Below are positions 1 through 9,066 of a stretch of DNA of 24,054 bases, piece by piece. The stretch lies in NCBI GenBank assembly GCA_015680685.1, contig MNCI01002706.1:1088140-1112193 (forward strand), given 5' to 3'. The notes beneath the pieces were generated by a model. It had not been told where the DNA came from and ran no database searches. It worked only from the letters and a program-made list of their open reading frames with translations. Origin of the DNA: Gnetum montanum. Taxonomy: Eukaryota; Streptophyta; Gnetopsida; Gnetales; Gnetaceae. How positions within the stretch are numbered: the stretch's first letter is position 1; each line of letters starts with the position of its first letter. Made by a program: the position numbers and the translations under genes.

Positions 1-451
1 TACACCACGTTATGAAAGCAATAAATAACATGAAATAGATAACAATAAAATAAACTAAGTGAATGCTGCAATGATGAAGTAATCTCGATATTTATTGCCG
101 GTCATGTGCGTGTCCAAGTACGGCACACTCGAATAAAGACACCGTACAATCACATTCACCACACTGCGGGTAGACACGGGAAAATTCTAACTCTGGAGGG
201 ATCAAACTGCTAGAGCTTCGCTACACTAAAACTGGGATGTAAATGAGGAAGAGCCGCCTCTTATTTATAGAAATTGCGGCTGATTGCGATATTGCGTACG
301 CGATATTACGGCCCATGATACATCGCATACGCGATATCGTGGCCCATGATACATTGCGACCCATGATACAACGTGGATGCCTTATCATGGGTGCCTTATC
401 GTTGGTGCCTTAATGCAGCTGCCAGCACTATGAGCAATTCAGGTCTCATCA
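1..451 (-). mobile_element. Element D: partial LTR inserted into the 3' LTR of element A
   Basis: Read on the minus strand, an LTR begins TGATGAGACC at 451 and runs off the left edge. It starts exactly where homology between the two LTRs of element A breaks (after the shared ggtaac). It resembles the other LTRs here: TGATG start, a CGATATCG-type palindrome cluster (285-339), a CTATAAATA box (262-270), then TCTTTATT (132-139) paired with AATAAATA (89-96) around the poly(A) signal. Three near-copies of GGCCCATGATACA lie at 311-370. CpG is better preserved than in elements B and C, which suggests a younger insertion. Whether this is a solo LTR or the end of a full element, and its target duplication, cannot be decided because the other end lies outside the window. 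Confidence 0.75.
262..270 (-). promoter_or_regulatory. TATA box of element D LTR
   Basis: CTATAAATA on the minus strand lies between the upstream palindrome cluster and the poly(A) signal, at the same relative place as in the other LTRs of the window. This would be the U3 core promoter. Confidence 0.6.
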
Positions 452-884
452 GTTACCAAGCATAGCGCACGTGCTTGAAGCAGTCGTACTGAATGCACTT
501 AACTAGGAGAGTTAAGGGTTGAGAGAGATTAATTGTCTAAGAAAGCATTTAAACATTAACAGTAATTATATCCTATTTAGCTTAGTCCATGTACTGCAAG
601 GTTTATTAGAAAGTTCATCTTTATTTTCATACACAAATGTGTGCTCAGGTATAATTTGCTCGAATAAAGATCTGTTCACTTTGAGACTCCTACTGTGGGC
701 ACATGGAAATTATTCTATCTATGGAATGGTAAAAATGCCAGAGTTTAGCTAAGGGTCTAGATCTAGATGATCTGATAAAGGAAAGCTACCTCTTATTTAT
801 AGACAAGGTGACGGGCTGAAATATCACGTAAGCGATATCGTAGGGGCCAAAGCAATATTGTGTACATGATATCGCATCCCATCA
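452..884 (-). repeat. Element A 3' LTR, truncated by element D
   Basis: Starts TGATGGGATG at 884 on the minus strand, directly after the sense-strand sequence CATGGGGGTA. It aligns to 7072 down to about 6640 in the 5' LTR and is cut at 452 by element D. A CTATAAATA box is at 794-802. Poly(A)-hairpin arms are at 663-670 (TCTTTATT) and 618-625 (AATAAAGA). CGATATCG-type palindromes remain at 833-840 and 867-874. The missing U5 half should lie beyond D, outside the window. Confidence 0.88.
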
Positions 885-2763
885 TACCCCCATGACTGAA
901 TGAAAACTTGTCCTCAAGTTTCTTACAAAATATTGGGAATGTATCGGATTATTGACTTGAATGACACTAATGGTAGATGAGGTGACATGTGAATGAATCA
1001 TCATTACAATACATGACAAAATTTAGTGTTCATGACAACAAGAGTGAACACTATACACATTGGACATCCAACCTTATTTGGCAACTAAGAGAGAAGAGAG
1101 AAGAGAGAGAGAAAAGAAGGAGTCTGCTGCTGCCAAAGCCAAGATTGCGCATTTCATTGTCCATCCATAAGTGCGTCATCAATCTTGTTCCTTGTATAAC
1201 TACGTCAACACCAGTCCATTCCAAGTGTTCCCTCCAGATCCACTCCGTTATTGTATGATTACCATCTACACACACAACATAGTCTGATATTAGCAAGGGT
1301 AAATGAATCACAATGTGGTTAATACCTTGCCTTAGTGTAAGGTCCATTGGCTGAGTTGTGATATGGCTAATGCGGATCTAGAGATATAATATTGGTGGCT
1401 ACCTAAGGTGTAGGGGTTAGGAGAAAATCAAAAAAATCGGACCAGGACCCCCATGATTGAAAGTGAACCTCTAGTAGCAAGAGAATGGAAAAAGATAAGG
1501 AATAAGAAAGATGGAGAAAAAGAAACAACGATAACACCAATAAAATGGATGTCAAAGATGGAAATGAAAAAAATAAATGTTGATTGCAAAAATGTTTAAG
1601 GAAAAGAAATTAACGGATGCACCAAATAGGAGTGCCAGTGGGTCCTCCCCAAAGTAGGCTCATGCCCTTAATGCCCTGACAATCCCACATTCAAAGAGTC
1701 TGTGGGCTCTAGGAATGTCATTTGGAGATAAGAGTTAAAGTCTTAACCACAAGAGTTTACCAAAAATAAAATAATGCATCAACCAAAATATGGACTACTG
1801 ATACAATCGACAATTAGGTGAAAAATGGAGAAAGAAGGATGGGAAGGAGAGAATGGAATGGAGTCTCAAGAACAAGGTGGTTTATAGCCCCTTGTGTATT
1901 TCATGGTTAATGTGACTCAGTAGATCTCATTCCAAATCCAGCCTCAAAAAAACCACATCGAGTGACTTCACATTAATACATTCAGCCAATCCATCCACTT
2001 GAAGTAACAAGAATGTCTCCACCAAAGAGTCACCACCATTCCGACGAAACATAAAAGGAGAAGGTAGGAAGCGAGGAAGGGCCTTAGTTAGAGAGACCAT
2101 TTTTATTTAGTTCCATAACCAGTGCTTGTAGCCCAAATGGTTATTTCGCCTAAGGGGTGTGCTTTGAATTCTCACTATTTTTTTTTTTGTGTTTTGCGTG
2201 AGAACCACACCATGCAAAAACTTATTATTTTTATTTTCTCAGCTTCCCGATAATGTGGCAATGTTGAAACAGTAAGAAAACTCAAGAAGAAGACATCCAA
2301 GCACCCAAGAGAATTGCCAGCACAAGTGCATCAAGTTCCTTTAAAGTCATACCCTTTTCAATCCTTGAGTCCTTTCTTAGTTTGAGAAATGCTCAGTCAC
2401 CAATTCATTGATAGTTCTTATTATTGAAAAAGGGATTGTACATTTCCAAGCCAAGAGAGACCATAGAAATTCATGGATGCATGGATGATGTGGACTCATT
2501 GCCTACTATATCAAAAGAACCATACCAAAGTATCAACATCATAACTCAAAGGTAAAAACCAAACATTAGCAATCAATGGAATACAGTTCATACCATCCTT
2601 GGAGCACTTATTAAGTGACAAACTTAGCAAAACAAAATAAACACACAAATAAACGAAGAAGTATGAACAATGTTGCAAAAAAAAAAAACAAGAAAACTTA
2701 AGAAATTTATAAAAAAAAATGTGTAAAACAAAAACTTAAAAAGAAACTGAGGGCCTCTAATGA
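885..2763 (-). other. Element A 3' noncoding internal region
   Basis: About 1.9 kb between the pol stop and the 3' LTR, with no convincing gene. Read on the minus strand it is colinear with 15999-17999 of element B. It begins with T-rich TTTTTGTTTTACAC-like repeats, then blocks such as CTACAAGCACTGGT, CTAACTAAGGCCCTT and TTTGGGGAGGACCCACT, an intron-like segment (1266-1325), a pyrimidine-rich run (about 1086-1121), and finally AATATTTTGTAAG and CATGGGGGTA next to the LTR. Small open frames here (for example 1051-1347) are not preserved in B. Conservation between two families suggests an RNA-level role or the relic of an extra ORF. Confidence 0.7.
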
Positions 2764-3003
2764 TTAGCATAGTTGTCCATTTCCACCATGACTGAATTCA
2801 AAGGGAGAGATCCGAAATAGTGAGTGTTTTTTTGAATTTCTTAGAACTGTCCAACTTCTCCCAATTGGTGTTTTTAAGTTAAGGGTTGGAAGTTGGCGAT
2901 GCTCTTGCTCCAATGTATCTATGCTTTCAATGTGAACGCATGTTGGTCCCCCAGTCAGTTCCATGCATATTGGTGAGTTGCTCCTTTGATTAGCTGTCAA
3001 CCA
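2764..3003 (-). pseudogene. Element A PR-RT linker fused to the end of pol (RT-RH-IN deleted)
   Basis: The minus-strand frame stays in phase with gag and PR. The first part (ICMELTGGPTC... TLEQEHRQL) matches the linker that precedes RT in B (CMEPTECLTC... DELEQVHHQL) and C. After about 2825 the sequence jumps to the last codons of pol: FEFSHGGNGQLC-stop here against FQFSCGGDGHPY-stop at 15996 in B. About 2.85 kb that in B encodes RT, RNase H and integrase is therefore absent. A small indel inside the linker shifts the local frame, and the pol stop is then reached in the gag frame. The terminal TAA at 2764-2766 corresponds to the natural pol stop. Confidence 0.8.
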
Positions 3004-3519
3004 CTAGGTGTCTCTTTGTTGTGTGGTTGCTACATATAGGCACTTTTGTATGTTGATTTCCTGGGCACAACGGTTGCATGAAGGCAATGTTGAACATTCC
3101 TGTATGCCATCACCCTCTATATCACTAGATGTGATGCATAGAACCTTCTTCTTCTCAATCTTTCCATAAGTATTTTCCTTAGATATTTGTAGGGAAAGAT
3201 CATGGATTCCTAGGCATGCATTCATGGTACTTAGCCATGCCCTTCCCATTATTATTGGGAAGTCTCCTTTGTCATTGTTTACTTGGATCACTAGGAAATC
3301 GGCTGTGTATGACCAACCACACACAGTGGTAATGATGTCCTCCACTAGTCCCAAGGGAATAGTGATGGACTGGTCAGCCAACTCTAAGCAAATATTGCTC
3401 TTCTTTAGTGGAGGAAGGTTCCAGGCTTTATACATTTCTTGCGATATCAAGTTGACTCCGGAACCTGAGTCCAGAAGAGCTTTACAAATTTCATTCCCAG
3501 GGACTTGGAGATAAATCAA
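3004..3519 (-). pseudogene. Element A retropepsin-like aspartic protease
   Basis: The 171-codon open stretch contains the retropepsin core: CKALLDSGSGVNLIS with the catalytic D-S-G at 3463-3471, a LELADQSITIPLGLVEDI strand typical of Athila/Tat proteases, and PIIMGRAWLSTMNA near the C-terminal hydrophobic-glycine motif (usually I-L-G-R). The domain normally matures Gag-Pol inside the virus-like particle. It is in the same frame as gag (6126) without a frameshift, so Gag-Pol of this family appears to be one polyprotein. Of the three protease copies in the window, only this one keeps the D-S-G triplet intact. The stop at 3004 (TAG) lies where B has CAG. It is a domain of a broken polyprotein, not an independent gene. 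Confidence 0.85.
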
Positions 3520-6126
3520 GGGACTTCTAGGATCAGATAATTTCCTGGGAAGGTGGCCTACCTTGATCTAGTTAGTGACAGTATGTATTAACATAATTGT
3601 GTGCTTTGAGCTCTGTTGTTGGTTTGAAGGGAGCCCTAAAGCCTTATTTGATGGGGAAGCATTTGGAGTCTCAACCACTTGTGGTTGTGAGAGCTTGTTT
3701 GGGCTTTTGATTATGAAGAAAGGTCTTCTCTTTGTATGGTTGTTAGAACCAGCAGTGGGTTGAAGGTTTATAGCTCTTGTAGCATTGCGTTGCTATGGTT
3801 AAGTGGGGAGTTCCCCTTGCATCGCTAGAGCAGATGGTAGTGGAGCTATTGGTGTAAGAGTTGCAGATGGATTAGGAGGATGGTATGCATGTGGCATGTC
3901 TCTCCTAGGAGAAGGAGTCCTATAATACTCCTGAGCTTGGTAGTGACGTGGTGGTGTCACACAACCAATAGAGTCATGTGGAGAGATTGGCTACTGCACG
4001 TAATAGTCATATGGATCTGGTTGCCGGTAAGGGTATTTTTGCCTAGGTGGTGGCATCCCCCATGACTGTGGGTATTGCCACTGTTGGTGTTGTTCAATAG
4101 GTTGTGGTGGAGTTCCACTTGGGTAATACGTTAAGGGTTGGTGGAACTGCCTTGGGTTACCTTGGGGATAAGGTAACTGATGGGGTGCTTGCTGTTTGTT
4201 AAGTCTTGGGTTGAGTGCATACACCCCAGACTCTTGTAGGTGTGAGATTATTGGGCAACATCCCTTAGGATGGTCATATTGGCATATCTCACATCCGCCA
4301 TCATTGTCTGTATCCAAATCCACAACCTCTTTACTGATAGCCATTTTACCCTTACCTCTGTTACGTGCATGGTCCAAATCCCTCTTCTTTTTCTTATCAT
4401 GGTCTCAACTTCGCTCCTTATACTCCTCTACAATTTTTAAAACAGTTTCAAATCTACTATCTAAGGAGTCCCACATCTAATCTACCTTATCAAACACTTC
4501 CGTTGTTAATTTCTGAAGTGGCATGGTTTTCCTACTCACTAACTCTTCGAGTGGTGACTCATCCTCCTCCTCACAGAATCTCACTCCCCTCTTTCAGAGG
4601 GAAGGATCGTGATTATACTCTTCTGCACTTTCTCTCTTACGTAGCTCTCCTTCTTCCTTAGCTACTTGCTCCAAAAATCTATGGATTCGATGGGACCTAA
4701 GCTTAGATAATCTCCCTTGGGAATATGTTCCAAGGGTTCTCCTAGTTTCATTCCTAAGTCCATCTACGAGATGGCGTAGTTGATCCTGCTGCGAGTAACC
4801 ATGGCCTAGGCAACGATGTAACAATGTATAATAATGACCCATGGTAGCATCCAAGGATTCATGAGTTTCTTGTTTCCATCCTTGGATTTTTTTTCATAGG
4901 TTGGACACCTGGGAGTACATTTGATATTTATCATTAAATAGTTCTAGCATCGTACTCCACCTCCTAATGGTTTCCGGTTCTAATGACCGCTACCAGCTCT
5001 CCACTTCTTTTATGAGTGTCCTTGAAAATAACTTTAACTTTTGCCACTCATTTTTAATGTTTTGCAAGGAACAGGCATCATGAAATGCTTGTAAGTGATT
5101 CTGCAGATCGGTGTTGTATCCCCTCTCAAATCGTGGGATATTATTCATATCCAACCTCTTGATCCTGCTATCTTTTTGGTGCCTTGTAGGTATTCTAACA
5201 GCCTCCGTTATGTCTAACATGCTTCAGGTTGCAAGTAGGGGCTCTTCGTTGTCATTTCTCTCATAGCGTCTGTGATGTCTATGCGATTCCCTACTTCCCC
5301 TTCTTCCATGCCTTGATTCCCTAGAATGCCCTCATCCTCGCTCTTGACTCTCTCGTCGAGGTTTCTCATTTTGCTTACCCTTATCCTCACAGTGAGGTTC
5401 CTTATGAATGTGTCCTGATGTTGAAATAGAGGGTGAATGTGATGATGAAGGGGAAGAGGAAGGAGAACCATCGCCATGACGATGTTTCCTACCTTCCCTT
5501 TGGTGATCTCGACCTCGATCGTGATGACGATCAGAATGCTCGCCCTTATCTTGTGTTTGTGTTCCCTCGTTGAACACTTGGTGTTCATGGGAATCAGAAC
5601 CAGGGTTATGTATTGTGGAGCGAAGATTCTGATACACCACCTCCTCACTATCGTTAAGAGGGAAAACATCATTTTGTGGAGAACCTATTGAAATAGGTTC
5701 ATTAATTTCTCTTATGATGGGTGAAGCATTATGGGGTCCTTTACCCTTCAACGATGTGTGGTAAGTCTCCTATCGTGAGTCCCGTTGACGTTGCGCTTCT
5801 ATGGGATGGTAGTCCCTTGCATTGTAATCACATGCAACGTACTCAGCATATAATTGTAACATGCCTATTCATGAAAGGGCACGAAGGAGCATGTTGGGGG
5901 CGGCTCTTTCTGGAGGCAACACTATGTTACACTCCAAGTCTCTCCAATGCAGTTGTTCCTCTTGATGGAAGACAAAGGTAAAGTCGGGTATATATTCATC
6001 ATGATGAACATATACCACACTGAATTGTTAAGGAACGGGCAGATTTTGGTTATGTGCATTGTGTTGCTAACTTTCTCTAGTGTTGGTCCTAGGCGATGAA
6101 GTGTTTTTGTGTGGATAAGAAGACAT
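3520..6126 (-). pseudogene. Element A gag, single frame with many stops
   Basis: The start ATG at 6126 (AAAATGTCTTCTT) is shared with element C and sits about 125 nt downstream of the PBS. The frame runs with no net shift through 869 codons but meets about 15 stops (TAG, TGA, TAA). Regions in order: an N-terminal block (DEYIPDFTFVFHQEEQLHW), a His/Ser/Asp/Arg-rich stretch (about residues 175-280), a capsid-like part (EAVRIPTRHQKDSRIKRLD, then LQAFHDACSLQN, then LRHLVDGLRNETRRTLG), a knuckle CEICQYDHPKGC of form CX2CX3HX4C(P) at 4258-4293, and a Pro/Gln/Tyr-rich tail. It would form the virus-like particle and bind element RNA. Most stops are a single transition from Gln, Arg or Trp codons. Confidence 0.85.
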
Positions 6127-6251
6127 TTTTGTCTTATTCAGTGTGCTATTTACCGTTATGTTATTTTCTCTTGATTAACCCTAAGGGTTTGTTTTAGCTC
6201 CCAACGATGTGAATTATTTCCTATTTTCTACATAGCACACAAACAACTAAG

Positions 6252-6269
6252 TCCCTGGCAATGGCACCA
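6252..6269 (-). other. Element A primer-binding site (tRNA-Asp type)
   Basis: TGGTGCCATTGCCAGGGA, one base after the LTR end. Plant tRNA-Asp would give TGGCGCCGTTGCCGGGGA. The only differences are the three CpGs, which have become TG, CA and CA. This is where minus-strand reverse transcription would be primed. Confidence 0.85.
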
Positions 6270-6401
6270 ATGATGAGTGGCGAGGTACCCCTACATTCAA
6301 GAATACAAATACGAGCGTGCATGCATGATCTGATCAAACTCCAAGGACTAAGTGCTTATGCACCTTATGGAACACTTAAGGTTAATCAATCGTTTTCTTC
6401 C

Positions 6402-6446
6402 CAAGCTTACTTGTATTTGCCACGGTTGTATGGTTAAGTAAGCTTG
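6402..6446 (-). other. U5 hairpin of element A
   Basis: Arms CAAGCTTACTT (6402-6412 on the + strand) and AAGTAAGCTTG (6436-6446) pair perfectly over 11 bp. On the sense strand the apical segment begins AACCATACA, as in B and C. See the finding on covariation. Confidence 0.7.
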
Positions 6447-6978
6447 AGGTATGTGATTTTTATGTCTTTTATCATTTTATCGCCTATGCTAAGAGGAGAA
6501 AGTGTGAAGAGACTAAGTAACTAACTTTCACTAACTAAGCTCTAATCATCCTAGCATTGATATTTATTCCGACTAGTCGTACACACCCTAAACTAGTGCA
6601 ACGCTACTGGGATTACCAAACGCTATTCGTTACTGGGTTACCAAGCGTAGCGCACGTGCTCGAAGCAGTCGTATTCAATGCACTTAACTAGGAGAGTTAA
6701 GGGTTGAGAGAGATTAATTGTCTAAGAAAGAATTTAAACATTAACAATAATTAAATCCTATTTAGCTTAGTCCATGTACTGTAAGGTTTGTCAAAAAGTT
6801 CGTCTTTATTTTCGTACACAAATGTGTGCTCAGGTACAATTTACTCGAATAAAGATCCGTTCACTTTGAGACTCCTACTATGGGCACATGGAAATTATTC
6901 TATCTCTAGAATGGTAAAACTACCAGAGTTTAGCTAAGGGTCTAGATCTAGATGATCTTACAAGGGAAAGCCGCCTCT

Positions 6979-6987
6979 TATTTATAG
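6979..6987 (-). promoter_or_regulatory. TATA box of element A 5' LTR
   Basis: CTATAAATA on the minus strand, followed by AGAGGCGGC, just downstream of the palindrome cluster. It is the likely core promoter for the genomic transcript of element A. Confidence 0.7.
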
Positions 6988-7002
6988 ATAAGACGACGGG
7001 CT

Positions 7003-7062
7003 GCGATATCGCATACGCGATATCGTAGGGGCCGATGCGATATCGCGGCCCATGCGATATCA
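7003..7062 (-). repeat. CGATATCG palindrome cluster in U3 of element A
   Basis: Four spaced copies of the self-complementary octamer: CGATATCG near 7004-7011, 7018-7025 and 7038-7045, and CGATATCA at 7055-7062. GGCCCA (7047-7052) lies between the last two. The cluster sits just upstream of the TATA box. Confidence 0.75.
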
Positions 7063-7072
7063 TGTCCCATTA

Positions 7073-8283
7073 GTTGGGACTATAAAGAATTCAGTAGCAT
7101 CTTGTCTACAATGAAAGGAAGAAGGACAACTCCCCTTACATTGAGATAGGTTGGTTTAAACCAAAAATCCATCTAAGGGTGAGCCTTAGATTAATAAACT
7201 CACACATAAAAAAGTCTATTGTCTTTTGAACAATATTCCTTAGGTCTAAAGTTCCACAAGTTAGGAGTAAAATAGCTAAGTATAGAATAATGTTTATAAG
7301 TGTATGGTTTCTATTAGTTACCTACTTGGATAGTCAATAAGATGGAAAGGATGTGTTATATTGGGTCTAGCATCTAAGGTGGTAAAAGAATCTAATAATA
7401 TGAAATAAGATTAGCCCCCATGTGATCCACCCATACAATTGAACAAATATAAAATAAAATTGGCTCCCAAAAGCACCTCATGATTGAAGCAAGCTAAGTA
7501 TAGAGATTCTATTTTTAAAAAATATCAAGTGAAAAATAAAGAGAAAAATGGTCCCATAAGAATCTTCAACCATGAGTAGAGCCACAATTCCATAAGAACC
7601 TTATAGTTGGGACAATGCCATAGGCTCACATTTTCAAGCACCCTGTAGGAACCTTCTTTTGTGAGTAGAGTAACTATGGGTGGAGTAATGATCATCAAAA
7701 CCAACTCAAGATGCCACCACATTTGAGCTAGGATATAACATAGTACAAGAAGGATTGGCTTATCTAAGCCAATACCTTAATGGACATCCTCACTTCTAAC
7801 CATTTTTCTCACTTAACTCATTTAGTCTCTTAGCTTGTGCTACTTCATTTCCTAAGGAACATGTTTCTTTTCTTTATCAAACGTTTCTTTTCTATTTTAA
7901 ATAAGTGTTTCCTATGTCTATTTTACTTTTCCATTTTTAGCAATATCCCTCCACTATTCTCTTATATTATCAACTATCATATTCATAGGCAATTAAAACT
8001 TTGTAATCCTTCAATTATTTTCCAACATGCCTTCCATAAGAGTTAGTGGTCAAGATCGCTACTATGGCTGGGCAATGTGAGTACTAATCGTTGGAAGATC
8101 AAAGTTTACCTATGCATTATGCATAGTGGGGCATATATGAAATCCATGACAATTTTTCTTTTGCTCTATTCTCTTGGCTAGTTTCCAATCTAATCCCAAA
8201 TAATAATTTCTCTAACTAACCTAGGATAGGGACATAGGATTAATTAGAGGGGAGAGCAACCTAAAATTGGATAGGATAGTAAG
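7073..8283. other. Anonymous AT-rich spacer between elements A and C
   Basis: No gene or known element is recognised in these 1.2 kb. All frames are broken. The longest frames (7525-7722 minus, 7837-8046 plus) are T-rich or low-complexity and show no family motif. One perfect palindrome, with 9-nt arms ATTGGCTTA and TAAGCCAAT around TC, lies at 7754-7773. This may be host DNA or an older, unrecognisable repeat. Confidence 0.5.
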
Positions 8284-8357
8284 TGATGAGTTGCAGTTTT
8301 GTTGGCTGCATTATGATGCATCAACAAGGCCCCATCGACACATTGTCCACTTTTTGG

Positions 8358-8366
8358 CTATAAATA
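8358..8366 (+). promoter_or_regulatory. TATA box of element C 5' LTR
   Basis: CTATAAATA, about 130 nt upstream of the poly(A)-hairpin, the same arrangement as in LTR B. Confidence 0.65.
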
Positions 8367-8798
8367 CATGCCTACCAACCAAATTTATCGCAATAAGATT
8401 TCAAAAGTAGTGAAGCTCTTGCAATTTGTTCATTTGAGGGCTAGAATATTTCTCCCGAGTGCCTGTAGCAGGAGTCATTGAGTGTACGGATCTTTATTTG
8501 AGCATTGTTGTACTTGAGCACAAGAGTGTGTGTAGCAATAAAGACAAGCTTTCTGATAAACCTTGTAGCACTTGGAATAGATTAAATGTTTCATTTATGC
8601 ACTTAATGTTTTCAATTATTTATTTATTAAATTTTTTTCCGTAATTAAGCTAATGAAGTAATTAAGCAAGATAAGCTAGATAGATTAAACATAGAAGTAC
8701 AACCACTTTGAGCACAACACGTATTCGCTTGGTAATCCTAGGAGCATTATTGCTTCGTACACCTAGTAGCATAGCACTTGGTAACCCAATAGTGGTTA

Positions 8799-8803
8799 TG
8801 TGG
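8799..8803 (+). repeat. Target-site duplication of element B, left copy
   Basis: TGTGG immediately before the TGATG start of element B. The right copy at 18848-18852 is CGTGG. The single difference is a CpG to TpG transition. Confidence 0.8.
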
Positions 8804-8829
8804 TGATGAATCATGTTTTACATGAGCCC

Positions 8830-8916
8830 TGATATTGGGTATCTGATATCAAGGTGGTCATGATATCGGGTACACGATATTGTAGCCCAATATGAAATAT
8901 CAAGTATGTGATATCG
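8830..8916 (+). repeat. Degenerate GATATC palindrome cluster in U3 of element B
   Basis: Successive TGATATTGGG, CTGATATCAA, TGATATCGGG, ACGATATTG and TGATATCGTG units just upstream of the TATA box. They correspond to the CGATATCG cluster of elements A and D, with many CG steps changed to TG or CA. The 3' LTR carries the same array at 18026-18112. Confidence 0.65.
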
Positions 8917-8932
8917 TGGGGTATTCCTGAGC

Positions 8933-8941
8933 CTATAAATA
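8933..8941 (+). promoter_or_regulatory. TATA box of element B 5' LTR
   Basis: CTATAAATA in GAGCCTATAAATACAACCC. It is the probable core promoter of the element. The corresponding segment is deleted in the 3' LTR near 18122-18130. Confidence 0.7.
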
Positions 8942-9066
8942 CAACCCTTGGATACATGATTAGGAAGGAGTTTTTTAGTTAAGCAGCGAAATTCTTGTAG
9001 TTTGTTCATTCGAGAGTTAGAATATTTTACATGTGCTTGCAGCAGGAGGTCTAAGTGTAAATTGGA

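Larger units (their letters stand above)
452..7072 (-). mobile_element. Element A: Athila-like Ty3/gypsy LTR retrotransposon, pol-deleted
   Basis: Two direct LTR copies (6271-7072 and 452-884, the latter truncated by element D) flank an internal region of about 5.4 kb read on the minus strand. The order is LTR, tRNA-Asp-type PBS, gag, protease, a residual pol tail, a long 3' noncoding region, GGGGGTA, LTR. By hand count the LTR copies differ at about 34 of 395 aligned positions, mostly transitions, so this is an old insertion. Nearly all of RT, RNase H and integrase is missing compared with element B, so the copy is a gag-PR deletion derivative that could only have moved with enzymes supplied in trans. 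Target duplications cannot be tested because the left flank is hidden beyond D. Confidence 0.9.
6271..7072 (-). repeat. Element A 5' LTR, 802 bp
   Basis: Runs from TAATGGGACATG (7072, equivalent to TGATGGGATG in the 3' LTR) to CCACTCATCA (6271), followed by the PBS. It contains four CGATATCG-type palindromes (7003-7062), CTATAAATA (6979-6987), the arms TCTTTATT (6848-6855) and AATAAAGA (6803-6810), and in U5 an 11-bp perfect inverted repeat (6402-6412 with 6436-6446). The U5 end TAGGGGTACCTCGCCACTCATCA-like block is shared with LTRs B and C. The terminal TG has mutated to TA. Confidence 0.9.
8284..8803 (+). repeat. Element C 5' LTR, left part
   Basis: Aligns with LTR B from the TATA region on: GGCTATAAATACA (8356-8368), AGTGCCTGTAGCAGGAG, GGATCTTTATTTGAGCATTGTTGTACTTGAGCACA, AGCAATAAAGAC, and CACTTGGTAACCCAATAGTGG. 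It ends where element B begins. The 5' limit is set by TGATGAG at 8284 and is the least certain boundary, because U3 diverges here: CGATATCG palindromes are absent and only TGATGCATCA (8314-8323) is seen. Confidence 0.8.

Noticed and set aside
519-752. 77-codon frame at the left end
   Set aside because: It lies antisense to the 3' LTR of element A and is broken in the 5' LTR copy.
1051-1347. 98-codon minus-strand frame in the 3' region of A as a gene
   Set aside because: It has no counterpart in the colinear part of B, ends in a low-complexity pyrimidine tract and has no recognisable domain.
7837-8046. 69-codon hydrophobic frame as a small membrane protein
   Set aside because: It is the translation of a T-rich stretch; composition alone explains the Phe/Leu/Ile content, and no conserved context is seen.
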